A stretch of 64,000 bases of DNA, taken from Bacteroidota bacterium. GTDB lineage: Bacteria > Bacteroidota > Bacteroidia > Sphingobacteriales > Sphingobacteriaceae. Shown here in pieces: positions 23,109 through 33,740 of this stretch (positions are counted from its first letter, which is position 1; the number at the start of each line of letters is the position of its first letter). The stretch lies in contig JABDGE010000001.1 of the NCBI GenBank assembly GCA_013286235.1, positions 23,683 through 87,682 of the forward strand, read 5' to 3'. The position numbers and the translations under genes were made by a program. A model generated the notes under the pieces. The model worked only from the letters and a program-made list of their open reading frames with translations, was not told the origin of the DNA and searched no databases.

Positions 23109-24056
23109 CTACATTTCCTCCACCACCTCATGATCATTTATGCGGCTCAAATCTAACACGATCTTTCCATCCGCGTCGCGATCAAAAATCGGCTTAAATT
23201 TAGCGCCAAATAAAATTTCATTTGCCTGGTAAGATGTACGGGAATGCACCGTTTGCGAAAACGTGTCGTCAAATGCCCTCAGCAAAATTGCAAACGCCGC
23301 TTCTGAATCCAAAAGCTCCTGCTGGCTCATATCCGATAACGGGCTATCCTCATTAATGGGATGCACAACGGTCCAGTTCATGGTTAGCATACTTACGTTT
23401 TTTCGTTCCAGCTCTAATGGGTAAAACCGTCGCTGAGGTTTGCCGTTCACCATTTCGTTATAGGAGAAGATTATCTCGATCTCCAGGTCAACCAATATAT
23501 TCCTGCGGAGGTTGGCAAGCCTGAACATCAGGCCTTTGCTCTTTTCAAGATAAGGTGCGATCAATATATTCTTGCTGTACACGATCTGGGCCGACGGCCT
23601 TGAGAAGCGCCCATACAACAAGCCTGTCGCTAATGCGAACGCCAAAAGCCCCATCATCGACTCTATTGCCGCAACACTGTTTGTTCCCATACCTTTCGGA
23701 CTGATATGCCCGTAGCCAACCGTGGATATGGTTTGGGCCGAAAAAAAGAATGCATCCCAAAAATGGCTTAGTGAGGCTGCGCCGGATGTCCCATCAAGCC
23801 CGTTTGGACCGAATGACATGTAGATAAAAGCGAAGAGAAGATTTATCACCGCATATCCCGCAATGACCATCAGCCAGAATTTTGTCCAGCTCATGGTGAT
23901 CAGGTTATGATAATTATTGGCAGTATTGAAAAAGGGAAGCCCTATCCTTCTAACGTTTGGCGATCCGTCCTTATTTAGTAAAAATTGGTTTTTTATCACC
24001 GGCTGGGGACCAAAGCCAAGGTCATCCTCCGGATTAATTTTTCTTTTCTGCGTCAT
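23109..24056 (-). CDS. inward-rectifier (Kir/KirBac-like) potassium channel
   Basis: Selectivity filter TISTVGYGHISPKG, two TM segments, beta-rich C-terminal domain. Confidence 0.88.
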   Translation of the reverse strand: MTQKRKINPEDDLGFGPQPVIKNQFLLNKDGSPNVRRIGLPFFNTANNYHNLITMSWTKFWLMVIAGYAVINLLFAFIYMSFGPNGLDGTSGAASLSHFWDAFFFSAQTISTVGYGHISPKGMGTNSVAAIESMMGLLAFALATGLLYGRFSRPSAQIVYSKNILIAPYLEKSKGLMFRLANLRRNILVDLEIEIIFSYNEMVNGKPQRRFYPLELERKNVSMLTMNWTVVHPINEDSPLSDMSQQELLDSEAAFAILLRAFDDTFSQTVHSRTSYQANEILFGAKFKPIFDRDADGKIVLDLSRINDHEVVEEM

Positions 24057-24091
24057 TGCTGCTCAAGATATTTGTAAAAATATCATTCTGC

Positions 24092-24121
24092 TTGTTTTTA
24101 GCGAAAATATTTCCATATTTG
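24092..24121 (+). promoter_or_regulatory. candidate Bacteroidota promoter for the trp operon (TTG-19 nt-CATATTTG)
   Basis: TTG 24092-24094 and CATATTTG 24114-24121, one mismatch from TAnnTTTG; directly ahead of the leader ORF. Confidence 0.5.
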
Positions 24122-24134
24122 TCGCGTAATAACA

Positions 24135-24176
24135 ATGAAGACATTAAATAACAATTGGTGGTGGCTTAACGAGTAA
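24135..24176 (+). CDS. trpL: trp operon leader peptide MKTLNNNWWWLNE
   Basis: ATG AAG ACA TTA AAT AAC AAT TGG TGG TGG CTT AAC GAG TAA: three consecutive Trp codons, between promoter-like motif and terminator, upstream of trpD. Confidence 0.88.
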   Translation: MKTLNNNWWWLNE

Positions 24177-24213
24177 TCGTAAGGCAATTCCATTTTTGTT
24201 AACACAATATACC

Positions 24214-24248
24214 GGAGGGTTGCCATGTATGGTAACCCTTCTTTTTTT
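24214..24248 (+). terminator. trp attenuator (intrinsic terminator)
   Basis: AGGGTTGCCATGTATGGTAACCCT stem followed by TCTTTTTTT, 15 nt before the trpD ATG. Confidence 0.88.
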
Positions 24249-24262
24249 ATCGCTTTTGCAAA

Positions 24263-25252
24263 ATGAAACAGATATTAAATCATCTTTTTGAGAACAAGAC
24301 CTTTAACAGGGAGCAGTCGAAAGAGATATTGACGGCCATTGCGCTGGGCAAGTATAACAATTCGCAAATGGCCGCCTTCATGACCGCCTACTGTATGCGC
24401 AGCATCACCGTCAACGAACTGGAAGGTTTTCGTGATGCGATGCTGGAGCTTTGCCTGCCGACAGACCTGGAGACTGACGACATAATAGACCTTTGCGGAA
24501 CTGGTGGCGACGGAAAGGATACGTTTAATATCTCAACCCTGGCGTCGTTTGTGGTGGCGGGGGCGGGATATAAAGTTGCAAAGCACGGCAACTACGGGGT
24601 ATCTTCAGGTTGCGGTTCGTCGAACGTAATGGAGTACCTCGGGCTTAAATTCGTGAACGATCCTGACAAGCTTAAAACCCATATCGATAAGGCAAACATC
24701 TGTTTCCTGCATGCACCGTTATTTCACCCGGCCATGAAAACGGTAGCGCCTATCCGGCGCGAGTTGGGTGTAAAAACTTTTTTTAATATGCTTGGCCCAT
24801 TGGTAAATCCCGCCCAGCCCAAAAACCAAATGGTGGGTGTGTTCAACCTCGAACTGGCCAGGATATATGCCTACCTCTATCAAAAATCGGATAAGAGATA
24901 TACTATCTTAAATGCGCTTGACGGGTACGATGAGATATCATTAACAGGTGATTTTAAGACCTTTTCGGCTGTCGGGGAAAAGATAAACACCATTGAAAGC
25001 TTAGGGTTTGAAAAGTTAAATCCTAACCAGATATTAGGCGGGAACTCCATAGCTGAATCGGCCGAAATTTTTCTAAACGTGTTGAACGATGAAAGCACAA
25101 AGGCGCAACAAACCGTGGTGCTATGCAACGCAGCGCTTGCTATCCATACCATTGCGCCGGAAAAAAACTTTGGCGACTGTTTCTACGAGGCTGAATCGTC
25201 GCTGCTCGGTAAAAAAGCGTTGAAAAGCTTCGAAAATTTAATTGCAAACTGA
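24263..25252 (+). CDS. trpD: anthranilate phosphoribosyltransferase
   Basis: DLCGTGGDGKDTFNIST; KHGNYGVSSGCGSSNVMEYLG. Confidence 0.95.
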   Translation: MKQILNHLFENKTFNREQSKEILTAIALGKYNNSQMAAFMTAYCMRSITVNELEGFRDAMLELCLPTDLETDDIIDLCGTGGDGKDTFNISTLASFVVAGAGYKVAKHGNYGVSSGCGSSNVMEYLGLKFVNDPDKLKTHIDKANICFLHAPLFHPAMKTVAPIRRELGVKTFFNMLGPLVNPAQPKNQMVGVFNLELARIYAYLYQKSDKRYTILNALDGYDEISLTGDFKTFSAVGEKINTIESLGFEKLNPNQILGGNSIAESAEIFLNVLNDESTKAQQTVVLCNAALAIHTIAPEKNFGDCFYEAESSLLGKKALKSFENLIAN

Positions 25253-25253
25253 C

Positions 25254-25892
25254 ATGAAGATAAAGGTTTGCGGTTTAAAGTACCCCGGTAACGTAGAAGC
25301 GGTCACAGCGCTGGAGCCAGACTATGCTGGCTTTATTTTCTACAGTCCATCGCCAAGATATGCGGGAGAACCTGGTGCTGAAATGCTCGCAGGTATCCCC
25401 AAATCGATTCAAAAAACGGCGGTGTTTGTTAATGCGGATGCCGCCGAAATAGGGACATTGATCGAAAAATACCAATTCAAGGCGATTCAACTGCATGGTT
25501 CTGAAAGTGCTGAATTTTGCAATTCGTTCCGCAACCGGGTGACCGTAATAAAAGCATTCGGCATCAATGAGCAATTTAATTTTGGTCTGCTTAATGATTA
25601 CGCAAACTCAGTAGATTATTTTTTATTCGATACCAAAACGCCGATCCACGGCGGGTCGGGTGAATCTTTTAACTGGGCCTTGTTAAACGATTACAAGTTG
25701 GACGTTCCGTTTTTTTTGAGCGGGGGTATTAGTCTTGACAATCTTTCTGAAATTAAAACCATTACGCACCCTCAATTTTATGGTGTCGACCTTAACAGCC
25801 GGTTCGAAATTTCGCCCGGAATAAAGGACGTCGACAGGCTAACTAAGGCTTTCGACCTAATTAAACATACTGCGCATGAAGTACGGAGTTAA
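25254..25892 (+). CDS. trpF: phosphoribosylanthranilate isomerase
   Basis: [31 protein letters not shown]; start moved from tracked 25242. Confidence 0.93.
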   Translation: MKIKVCGLKYPGNVEAVTALEPDYAGFIFYSPSPRYAGEPGAEMLAGIPKSIQKTAVFVNADAAEIGTLIEKYQFKAIQLHGSESAEFCNSFRNRVTVIKAFGINEQFNFGLLNDYANSVDYFLFDTKTPIHGGSGESFNWALLNDYKLDVPFFLSGGISLDNLSEIKTITHPQFYGVDLNSRFEISPGIKDVDRLTKAFDLIKHTAHEVRS

Positions 25893-27057
25893 CGAACAGG
25901 GTTATTACGGCGAATTTGGCGGGGCCTACATTCCGGAAATGCTGTACCCCAATGTGGAAGAATTACGGAACAAATACTTATCCATCATTAACGAGGACGG
26001 ATTTAAAAAAGAATTTGACCAGCTGTTAAAAGATTATGTGGGAAGGCCGTCGCCACTGTACCCTGCCAAAAGGTATTCCGAAAAATACGGGGCGAATATC
26101 TTTTTCAAGCGGGAGGACTTGAACCATACCGGGTCGCACAAGATCAACAACGCCATCGGCCAGATACTGCTGGCCAGGCGGCTGGGCAAAAAAAGGATCA
26201 TTGCCGAAACGGGCGCCGGGCAGCATGGCGTGGCAACGGCGACCGTTTGCGCCTTGATGGGTATTGAATGCGTGGTCTACATGGGCGAGGTTGATATGGA
26301 GCGCCAGGCGCCCAACGTATCGCGGATGAAGATGCTCGGTGCGACTGTTGTGCCAGCCAGATCGGGCAGCAAAACGCTTAAGGACGCCACGAACGAAGCG
26401 CTTCGTGATTGGATAGCTAACCCGGTGGATACCCATTACATTATCGGCTCGGTTGTGGGCCCCTACCCCTACCCTGATATGGTTGCGCGCTTTCAGTCGA
26501 TCATTTCCCTCGAAACAAAAAAACAGCTTTCGGAGCATACCGGCAGGGAGTTACCCGATTATGTGATGGCCTGCGTGGGCGGCGGAAGCAATGCGATGGG
26601 CATGTTTTATCATTTTTTAGACGATGAAAGCGTAAAACTGGTCGCCGTTGAAGCAGCCGGCAAAGGGGTAGACAGCGGCCATTCGGCAGCGACAACGTTT
26701 TTAGGCCGGGAAGGCGTGTTGCACGGCAGCCGGACGATATTGATGCAAACTCCGGACGGACAAGTTGTAGAACCCTACTCCATTTCGGCGGGCCTTGATT
26801 ACCCCGGTATTGGTCCGCAGCATGCATATCTCTATAAAATTCACCGCGCCGAATATGTGAGCATTACCGACGACGAGGCTTTGCAGGCAGGGTTGCTGTG
26901 CTCCCAACTGGAAGGAATTATTCCGGCCATCGAAACGGCGCATGCGCTGGCGTACCTTGAGAACATGAAATTTAAAACAGATGATACCGTCGTGATCTGC
27001 ATATCAGGCCGGGGCGATAAGGACCTCGACACTTATATTAAATACTTTGGCTATTAG
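25876..27057 (+). CDS. trpB: tryptophan synthase beta chain
   Basis: [39 protein letters not shown]. Confidence 0.97.
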   Translation: MKYGVNEQGYYGEFGGAYIPEMLYPNVEELRNKYLSIINEDGFKKEFDQLLKDYVGRPSPLYPAKRYSEKYGANIFFKREDLNHTGSHKINNAIGQILLARRLGKKRIIAETGAGQHGVATATVCALMGIECVVYMGEVDMERQAPNVSRMKMLGATVVPARSGSKTLKDATNEALRDWIANPVDTHYIIGSVVGPYPYPDMVARFQSIISLETKKQLSEHTGRELPDYVMACVGGGSNAMGMFYHFLDDESVKLVAVEAAGKGVDSGHSAATTFLGREGVLHGSRTILMQTPDGQVVEPYSISAGLDYPGIGPQHAYLYKIHRAEYVSITDDEALQAGLLCSQLEGIIPAIETAHALAYLENMKFKTDDTVVICISGRGDKDLDTYIKYFGY

Positions 27058-27059
27058 CA

Positions 27060-27836
27060 ATGCACGAAAACCGCTTACAGCAGCTTTTTAATTCAGGGAA
27101 ACAGAACCTGTTATCCATCTTTTTTACAGCCGGTTATCCCACGCTGGATTCAACTCTCGGGATCGCCGAGACCCTGGAACGATCAGGAGCCGATTTCCTT
27201 GAAATAGGATTCCCCTATTCCGACCCCGTAGCCGATGGCCCTGTTAACCAGCATAGTTCCCAAATCGCGCTGCAAAATGGCATGTCGCTGAATGTTCTTT
27301 TCGATCAATTAGCTGCCCTGCGCCAAAGAGTGTCGATCCCCGTGCTGCTGATGGGTTATTTTAACCCTGTGGTGCAATACGGCGTGGAACGTTTCTGCAA
27401 AAAAGCCGCCGAAGTCGGCGTCGATGGCGTCATCCTGCCGGATCTGCCCATGTACGAGTACGAGGCATTATACGCCCGGTACTTTAAGGAAAACGCTGTC
27501 TGCAATATCTTCATGGTTACACCTCAAACTTCGGCAGAACGTATACAAAAGATCGACAGTTTAAGCAACAGCTTTATTTACCTGCTCTCGGCTTCCATCA
27601 TTACCGGTTCCAGCATTCAGCAATCCGGTAAGATCGAAGCCTATTACCAGCGGGTAAAACAAATGAACCTAAAAAATCCTGTAATATTTGGCTTTGGCAT
27701 TATTGACAAACAAACTTTCAGCAAAGCTTGCTCATATGGTCGCGGCGCCATCATCGGAAGCAGGTTTGTTAAATTACTCGGCGAAAAAGACTACATGGAT
27801 AAAATCCCTGGCTTCATTAATGCTATCAAAGCATAA
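27060..27836 (+). CDS. trpA: tryptophan synthase alpha chain
   Basis: FFTAGYPTLDST; LEIGFPYSDPVADGP; VDGVILPDLP. Confidence 0.96.
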   Translation: MHENRLQQLFNSGKQNLLSIFFTAGYPTLDSTLGIAETLERSGADFLEIGFPYSDPVADGPVNQHSSQIALQNGMSLNVLFDQLAALRQRVSIPVLLMGYFNPVVQYGVERFCKKAAEVGVDGVILPDLPMYEYEALYARYFKENAVCNIFMVTPQTSAERIQKIDSLSNSFIYLLSASIITGSSIQQSGKIEAYYQRVKQMNLKNPVIFGFGIIDKQTFSKACSYGRGAIIGSRFVKLLGEKDYMDKIPGFINAIKA

Positions 27837-27850
27837 CCACCTATCTCGGT

Positions 27851-28279
27851 CTACTTGCCCGACCATCTGGTAAATTTAGCGTTTGGATTTTTAGCTTTGA
27901 GCAATTGGATAAAAGGCGCCAGCGTGTCGGCATAATTTCGCGGATAGAATCGCGCCGACCGCTCCCTCCCGCCGGCGATGTATTTAAGTTTCCAGACATT
28001 TTTACTTCCGATGCTGATCCAGGTGATCTTAAGCATCGTTACCTGCTGGAAGGGAACGGCTAACGTCTCTTTCCCGGTTTTGATATAAACCGTTTCGTCG
28101 TCAAACTCGATCTTATCCGGCAGGTAAAAAATGGCGTAGTCTACCACCGCGAGTATGGGCAGCGCTATTAACAGCAGGCCACGGGCGCTCTCCATACAAA
28201 ATGTCACTATCCCCACAAAAAGCACAAGGCTAAAAACCTTCTCAACAATTAACCTGCTCGACAACCTTTTCCTTTTCAA
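27851..28279 (-). CDS. small membrane protein with PH-like domain, hypothetical
   Basis: Two hydrophobic segments then a PH-like beta domain (DKIEFDDETVYIKTGKETLAVPFQQVTMLKI). Confidence 0.6.
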   Translation of the reverse strand: MKRKRLSSRLIVEKVFSLVLFVGIVTFCMESARGLLLIALPILAVVDYAIFYLPDKIEFDDETVYIKTGKETLAVPFQQVTMLKITWISIGSKNVWKLKYIAGGRERSARFYPRNYADTLAPFIQLLKAKNPNAKFTRWSGK

Positions 28280-28498
28280 CGACTAAATTTAAAGTCGGCA
28301 AACTTATAAAATTTCCGATTAAGGTGCCGGCAATACCAGAAAAAGCATCTCTGCGCAATACTGTTCGAATCAAAAGGCAGCAAACTGCCTGCTTCAAACT
28401 GCCAACTAAATCCGACTTTCGGACTAAAAATACCTTCCGATTCCTAAAACATCTTCCCGGCCCCATTCGTATAAAGGAGAACTAACCTTTCTTGCCAT

Positions 28499-30571
28499 AT
28501 GATATTATTTTTGCGAAAAAAATTCGCCCGTATTAGCATTTCCATGAAGCTGTATTTCACCGTCGGCATTATGGCCCTCCTCGTTACCATTGAGTTGTGT
28601 ACCCTTTGGTTTGCCGTAGGCACGCTTTCGTCTGTGCGGGCGTTTGTAAACGGCGAGGGAATATGGTCAAAAGCGCAAAAAGACGCGGTGTATAACCTTG
28701 TTATCTATTCACAGTCTCATAGCGAAAAAGATTACCAGGCCTTCAGAAACCTTTTGAAGGTACCCCGGGGCGACAATAAAACGCGGCTTGAATTGCAAAA
28801 GCCCCACCCCGATCTGGCTGTTGCACGACAAGGATTTATCGAGGGGCTTAATAACCCTGCCGACGTCAACGGCATGATCAGCCTGATCCTTCGGTTTCAT
28901 AGTATTTCCTACCTGAATAAAGCCATCACCGTGTGGGGACTGGCTGAAAAAAACATGGAACAGTTGATCGCCATAAGCGATCGAATGCACCAGGCAATAG
29001 CGGCGAATACAGCCAGCCAGGCCCGGATTGACCAAATGATGGCTTCGGCAAACGCGCTCAATGCCGGCTTCACCAAACAAGAAGATGAATTTTCTTCAAC
29101 GCTGGGTGATGGCTCCCGCTGGTTGGAAAACATAGTTTTGCGACTGCTGCTTACTTTGTCCCTAACCATTGGCACTACAAGTATTCTCATAACCATATCC
29201 GTAAGCCGCGGCATCGAAAAAGGCGTAAAGGCCATCATAAACGGCGCCACCCTGGTAAGCAGCGGAGCGTTGGATACCCGGGTGCCTGTATACTCCCAGG
29301 ATGAGATCGGCCAGCTTGCTGTATCTTTTAACAACATGACCGAGACGCTGGCCGAAAATTTAAGGGCGATAAGAGAATTAAACGAAACAAAAGAAAGCCT
29401 GAAGCGCGAGAAGGAACGCGCTGAAATTTCTGAAAAAAGCAAGCAGCTGTTCCTGGCCAAAATGAGCCACGAGATTCGCACGCCCATGAATGGTATACTT
29501 GGCTTTGCCAGATTGCTTAGCGAGACATTGACAGAAAGAGAACAACAGGAATATATTCATATCATCATTAAATCGGGCGAAGACCTTTTGGTTATTTTGA
29601 ACGACATTCTTGATCTTTCCAGAATGGAGGCAGGCAAGGTCACTTTCGAAAGTCTCCCGTTTAACCCGGCCGATGTTGTCCAGACCACGATGTTAATGCT
29701 CAAGGCTAAATCCCATCAAAAAGGAATCCATGTAAAATGCTTTCTCGACGAAAAATTGCCCCGAATTGTGATCGGTGATTCAGTACGACTGAGCCAGGTG
29801 TTGCTAAACCTCGTGTCTAACGCGATAAAATTTACCTCCGAGGGCGAAATAGTGGTATCGGCGGTATGCCGCTCCGAAACTAACGAAAGCGTATTGATCG
29901 ACTTTGGCGTAAGGGATACAGGAATTGGAATCCCCATCGATAAACAGGACAAAATATTCGAAAGCTTTGAGCAGGCCGCCAACGATACTGCGCGCAAATT
30001 CGGAGGCAGCGGTTTGGGATTGAGCATCGTCAAACAGTTGGTCAGCCTGCAAAATGGCGAAATCTTCGTCACCAGTACACCTGGAGTGGGGTCAGACTTT
30101 CACTTCAGACTGTCATTCGTAAAATATAAAGAGAAAGACACGAAGATAGCGATCATCAATAACGCGGTAGAATTACCCGGCGGACACGGAATACGCATCC
30201 TGATCGCTGAAGACAACATGATAAATCAATTGCTCGTCACAAAAGTGCTTAAAAAGCAGGGATTTGCAATCGAGGTTGCCGAAAACGGCTTAATTGCCCT
30301 TAATAAATACGCCACCCAAGACTTTGATATAATCTTGATGGATCTGCAAATGCCAGAGATGGATGGTTACGATGCCACGAAGAAGATTCGCGCGCTAAGC
30401 GGCTGCAAAGGATCGGTCCCTATTATTGCCATGTCTGCCCACACTATCAAAGGCGAATACGAATATTGTATCGAAATAGGGATGAATGACTTTATCTCAA
30501 AGCCCTTTAATCCCCGCGAGCTTTACGAAAAAATATTTAGCCATGTCGCCAAACAAACGCAAATAGTTTAG
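28499..30571 (+). CDS. hybrid sensor histidine kinase/response regulator
   Basis: HAMP, HisKA (FLAKMSHEIRTPMNGILGFA), HATPase (GGSGLGLSIVKQLV), C-terminal REC (ILMDLQMPEMDGYDA). Confidence 0.95.
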   Translation: MILFLRKKFARISISMKLYFTVGIMALLVTIELCTLWFAVGTLSSVRAFVNGEGIWSKAQKDAVYNLVIYSQSHSEKDYQAFRNLLKVPRGDNKTRLELQKPHPDLAVARQGFIEGLNNPADVNGMISLILRFHSISYLNKAITVWGLAEKNMEQLIAISDRMHQAIAANTASQARIDQMMASANALNAGFTKQEDEFSSTLGDGSRWLENIVLRLLLTLSLTIGTTSILITISVSRGIEKGVKAIINGATLVSSGALDTRVPVYSQDEIGQLAVSFNNMTETLAENLRAIRELNETKESLKREKERAEISEKSKQLFLAKMSHEIRTPMNGILGFARLLSETLTEREQQEYIHIIIKSGEDLLVILNDILDLSRMEAGKVTFESLPFNPADVVQTTMLMLKAKSHQKGIHVKCFLDEKLPRIVIGDSVRLSQVLLNLVSNAIKFTSEGEIVVSAVCRSETNESVLIDFGVRDTGIGIPIDKQDKIFESFEQAANDTARKFGGSGLGLSIVKQLVSLQNGEIFVTSTPGVGSDFHFRLSFVKYKEKDTKIAIINNAVELPGGHGIRILIAEDNMINQLLVTKVLKKQGFAIEVAENGLIALNKYATQDFDIILMDLQMPEMDGYDATKKIRALSGCKGSVPIIAMSAHTIKGEYEYCIEIGMNDFISKPFNPRELYEKIFSHVAKQTQIV

Positions 30572-30824
30572 CTTTTTCGTAGGGGGTGGTTAATTTAGTC
30601 AGAATCGACTCACATTTTAGTCCATCTCCTCATCCAAACATTTGCGGATGTGCATCTCAGCAAATCATCAAATTTCCCCATCTGCACATCTGCACACTTC
30701 GAGCGCCATAGCTTTTATCAACCGCCGAAGCCTAAGCGAAGGAAGTAGCGAAGGAGCATCTGCACGTCTTTCGGTCCCGATAGCTATCGGGATTCGGACT
30801 TTCGGACTTTCGGACTTCAGGACT

Positions 30825-31445
30825 TCATAAATACAACTCCAGTTCACCCTTCCCTTCCCTTACGATCTCAAAATCACCCTGGGTACAATCCACAACGGTT
30901 GAAGGAATATTTTCGCCATATCCGCCGTCGATGACTATGTCGACCAGGTTTTCATATTTTTCGTGGATAAGTTCCGGGTCGGTTGAATATTCGATGATTT
31001 CGTCATCGTCTTTTATGGAGGTGGAAAGAATAGGATTGCCGAGCGCCTTCACAATATCCCTGGCGATATTATTATCAGGCACCCTTATACCAACGGTCTT
31101 TTTGTTGGAGGCCAGCAGCTTCGGCACATTATGGTTAGCATTGAAAATAAAGGTAAAGGGGCCAGGCAAGGCCTTTTTCAGCACCCGGAATGTGGTATTG
31201 TCTATCGGTTTGATATAATCAGAAATATGGCTGAGGTCGGAGCAGATAAAGGAAAAATTCGCCTTCTCGGGCTTAATATTCCGGATCCGGCAAATCGCCT
31301 CGATGGCTTTATGATTCGTAATATCACACCCAAGCCCATAAACCGTGTCGGTAGGATAAATGATCAGGCCACCCTTTTGCAATACCTGCACAACCTGCTC
31401 AATCGCCTTTTGATTGGGGTTTTCGGGATATATTTTTATGAGCAT
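30825..31445 (-). CDS. YrdC/Sua5 family threonylcarbamoyl-AMP synthase-like protein
   Basis: [15 protein letters not shown]; KPFxF-like segment; start refined to [18 protein letters not shown]. Confidence 0.85.
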   Translation of the reverse strand: MLIKIYPENPNQKAIEQVVQVLQKGGLIIYPTDTVYGLGCDITNHKAIEAICRIRNIKPEKANFSFICSDLSHISDYIKPIDNTTFRVLKKALPGPFTFIFNANHNVPKLLASNKKTVGIRVPDNNIARDIVKALGNPILSTSIKDDDEIIEYSTDPELIHEKYENLVDIVIDGGYGENIPSTVVDCTQGDFEIVREGKGELELYL

Positions 31446-31596
31446 ATTAATTATTCCGGATTCCTGTCTGAGGATACTCCCCAACAAATTTCGCCTTCGA
31501 AGTTACCATCAATTTCACAATTCCTCTCGTCTGGATAATTATTCCGACGCGGTTTAACAAAAGGAGCATACCGGACAGAAACCCGGAACAAAAAAT

Positions 31597-32133
31597 TTAT
31601 TTCTGCTTTGCAAACTGAACGTTGATCAGCAGTTTTACGTCTTCTCCAAGCACTATCGATCCTGCATCTGTTACACCATCCCAGGTTAAACCAAATTCTT
31701 TACGGTTGATTTTTCCGGTCACTTCAAACCCGGCTTTGGTGTTGCCGTAAAAATCGTCTGTTGAGCCACCATATTCAGCTTCCAGGGTAACAGGTTTGGT
31801 TATTCCCTTTACCGTAAGGTCTCCCTTAAGCTCATACTCATCATCGCCCTTCCCTTTGAAAGAGGTTGATTTAAAGGTAATATGCGGGAACTGAGCCGCG
31901 TCAAAAAAATCGGGCGATTTCAGATGCCCGTCTCTTTGGCCCTGGTTGGTATCTATACTATCGATGTCTAACGAAAATGCAATTTCAGCATCTTCGAAAC
32001 TGTCATCTACGGTCTCTAACGAACCTTCAAAACTTTTGAAAAAACCCGTTACGGTTGAAATTACAAGGTGTTTTACCTTGAACTGAACTTCTGAGTGCAT
32101 GGGGTCGATCACCCATTTTGTTGCTGTTGCCAT
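31597..32133 (-). CDS. YceI family protein
   Basis: WVIDPMHSEVQFKVKHLVISTVTGFF; LKGDLTVKGITKPVTLE. Confidence 0.93.
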   Translation of the reverse strand: MATATKWVIDPMHSEVQFKVKHLVISTVTGFFKSFEGSLETVDDSFEDAEIAFSLDIDSIDTNQGQRDGHLKSPDFFDAAQFPHITFKSTSFKGKGDDEYELKGDLTVKGITKPVTLEAEYGGSTDDFYGNTKAGFEVTGKINRKEFGLTWDGVTDAGSIVLGEDVKLLINVQFAKQK

Positions 32134-32343
32134 GATCTTTATTTTTTGATTGTTTTAAACTGATAACAAAATTATGCTAATTAGATGTTTAAACATATAA
32201 ATAGAATTTAATTTACATTATCCCGACAGTCATTGTAGACATTAACCAATCGGCGGGGCTTTTGTTGCCTGCAGGTTGAAATTTTAATGCAAGCAGAGTG
32301 TACCTGGCTTTGTCGGATCTGATTGATTACCCTATGGAAGTTT

Positions 32344-33429
32344 CTAACCCAGAAAATCCGCAAGTATCCTGTGGAAATGATGCGTCCCTTGCTCCCGGCT
32401 CAAGGAATACCGCCCATGCTTATAAAAGCGGGATTTTACACCCCTTTGAACGTTTTGGACTATTTCTTCATCTTCTTGTTCCACCTTATCTAAGCCGGCC
32501 CCGGCGCCCTTTCCCAATTTAGCAGCATCCCACACGTAGGAATAAAAATTAACCCTGCATTCATCAACCGCTACCGGTTCAACCACATTTACCGATAAAC
32601 CCCAGGGATAAAAGTTAAACATCATATTAGGGAAAACCCAGAAGTAGTAGGCCGCCACATTCAAGCCGGCATCAGGCGAACCGGGAGGCAGGTCAAAACA
32701 ATCCTCATTATTCCTGGCCAGGCCAAGCTGCAAGTTGGAATAGGGAAAGAAAAGCTCAGTGGTATACTCTCCGAAATCGATAACGGCGTTCAGACCGGCG
32801 TGAACAAAAGGAATGTGAAAGCCCTCGAGGTAGTTTTCGCAATACAACGCCCAGTTGGCTTTAACGTTAAATACCCGGTTCAAGGCAGGTTCCGGTTTAA
32901 AGTCGTCCAGCGGCAGCCAACTCATTCGCTCTATCATGTCCTTAAAAAAAATCTCTGGTTGGAATTTTTGTTCGATGCTGGTGAACATTAATGGGCCCCA
33001 ATTAAACAGTTTTAGTTTCGGCAAATTATCCGCTTCCGTAGGAAAGTCTTCAACTCCTTTAAATTCAGGCATAGATAAAAACTGACCATCCAGGTCGAAC
33101 TTACGGCCATGGTAACGACATCTCAGGCTTCGGAGGTTACAGGCCTCACCGGCAACAAGGTTACCCCTGTGTGTGCAAACGTTTGACAACAGGTTGATTT
33201 TGTTTGATTGTTCCCTGGTTAACAACAAAGGCTCGTCAAGGAAGCCGGGAAACAATGTAAAAGGGTGTACGTCGCCGGCATTAGCTACCAGGGCGCTATG
33301 GCCCACAAACTGCCAGGTGGGCGCAAATATCTTTTCCCTGCTTTGTTCAAAAACAGCAGCGTCGGTGTAAATGGAAGCATCGGGCGTTTTAGCCCTGGCA
33401 ATATTGGGGTCGACGGAAAACCTGGACAT
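32344..33429 (-). CDS. Rieske (2Fe-2S) aromatic ring-hydroxylating oxygenase-type protein
   Basis: CTHRGNLV-X16-CRYHGRKFD Rieske ligands; ENYLEGFHIPFVH mononuclear iron motif. Confidence 0.9.
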   Translation of the reverse strand: MSRFSVDPNIARAKTPDASIYTDAAVFEQSREKIFAPTWQFVGHSALVANAGDVHPFTLFPGFLDEPLLLTREQSNKINLLSNVCTHRGNLVAGEACNLRSLRCRYHGRKFDLDGQFLSMPEFKGVEDFPTEADNLPKLKLFNWGPLMFTSIEQKFQPEIFFKDMIERMSWLPLDDFKPEPALNRVFNVKANWALYCENYLEGFHIPFVHAGLNAVIDFGEYTTELFFPYSNLQLGLARNNEDCFDLPPGSPDAGLNVAAYYFWVFPNMMFNFYPWGLSVNVVEPVAVDECRVNFYSYVWDAAKLGKGAGAGLDKVEQEDEEIVQNVQRGVKSRFYKHGRYSLSREQGTHHFHRILADFLG

Positions 33430-33439
33430 GCAGTATAAA

Positions 33440-33473
33440 GGATTTGCTTAATTGAGGCAAATTAAGCAAATCC
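33440..33473. promoter_or_regulatory. 14-bp perfect inverted repeat upstream of the Rieske gene
   Basis: GGATTTGCTTAATT-GAGGCA-AATTAAGCAAATCC, 10 nt upstream of the start codon. Confidence 0.6.
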
Positions 33474-33740
33474 TCCGAATGGTGAAGACTATAACGGCAA
33501 TCCCGAGAAATCGCGTCTAAAACATCTCTATATAAAACTCAAATTTTTTCTCTGCGTTCTCAGTGAGGGCCGCGTTCTTGACAGTGATGCTATTAAGTTA
33601 AGAAAAAACAACCCTCTTACCTTTACCGCTTGCGGTAGAGAGGGTCGGCAGCGGAGCAATGTCGGGGTGAGCAGACGGAGCGCGTCAACTACCGCCAGCG
33701 CTCCCGTTACTTTTCTAAAATCGATTGCCAACAAAACCAA

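Noticed and set aside
26026-26943. Minus-strand ORFs (170, 108, 80 aa) over trpB
   Set aside because: Antisense shadows of trpB.
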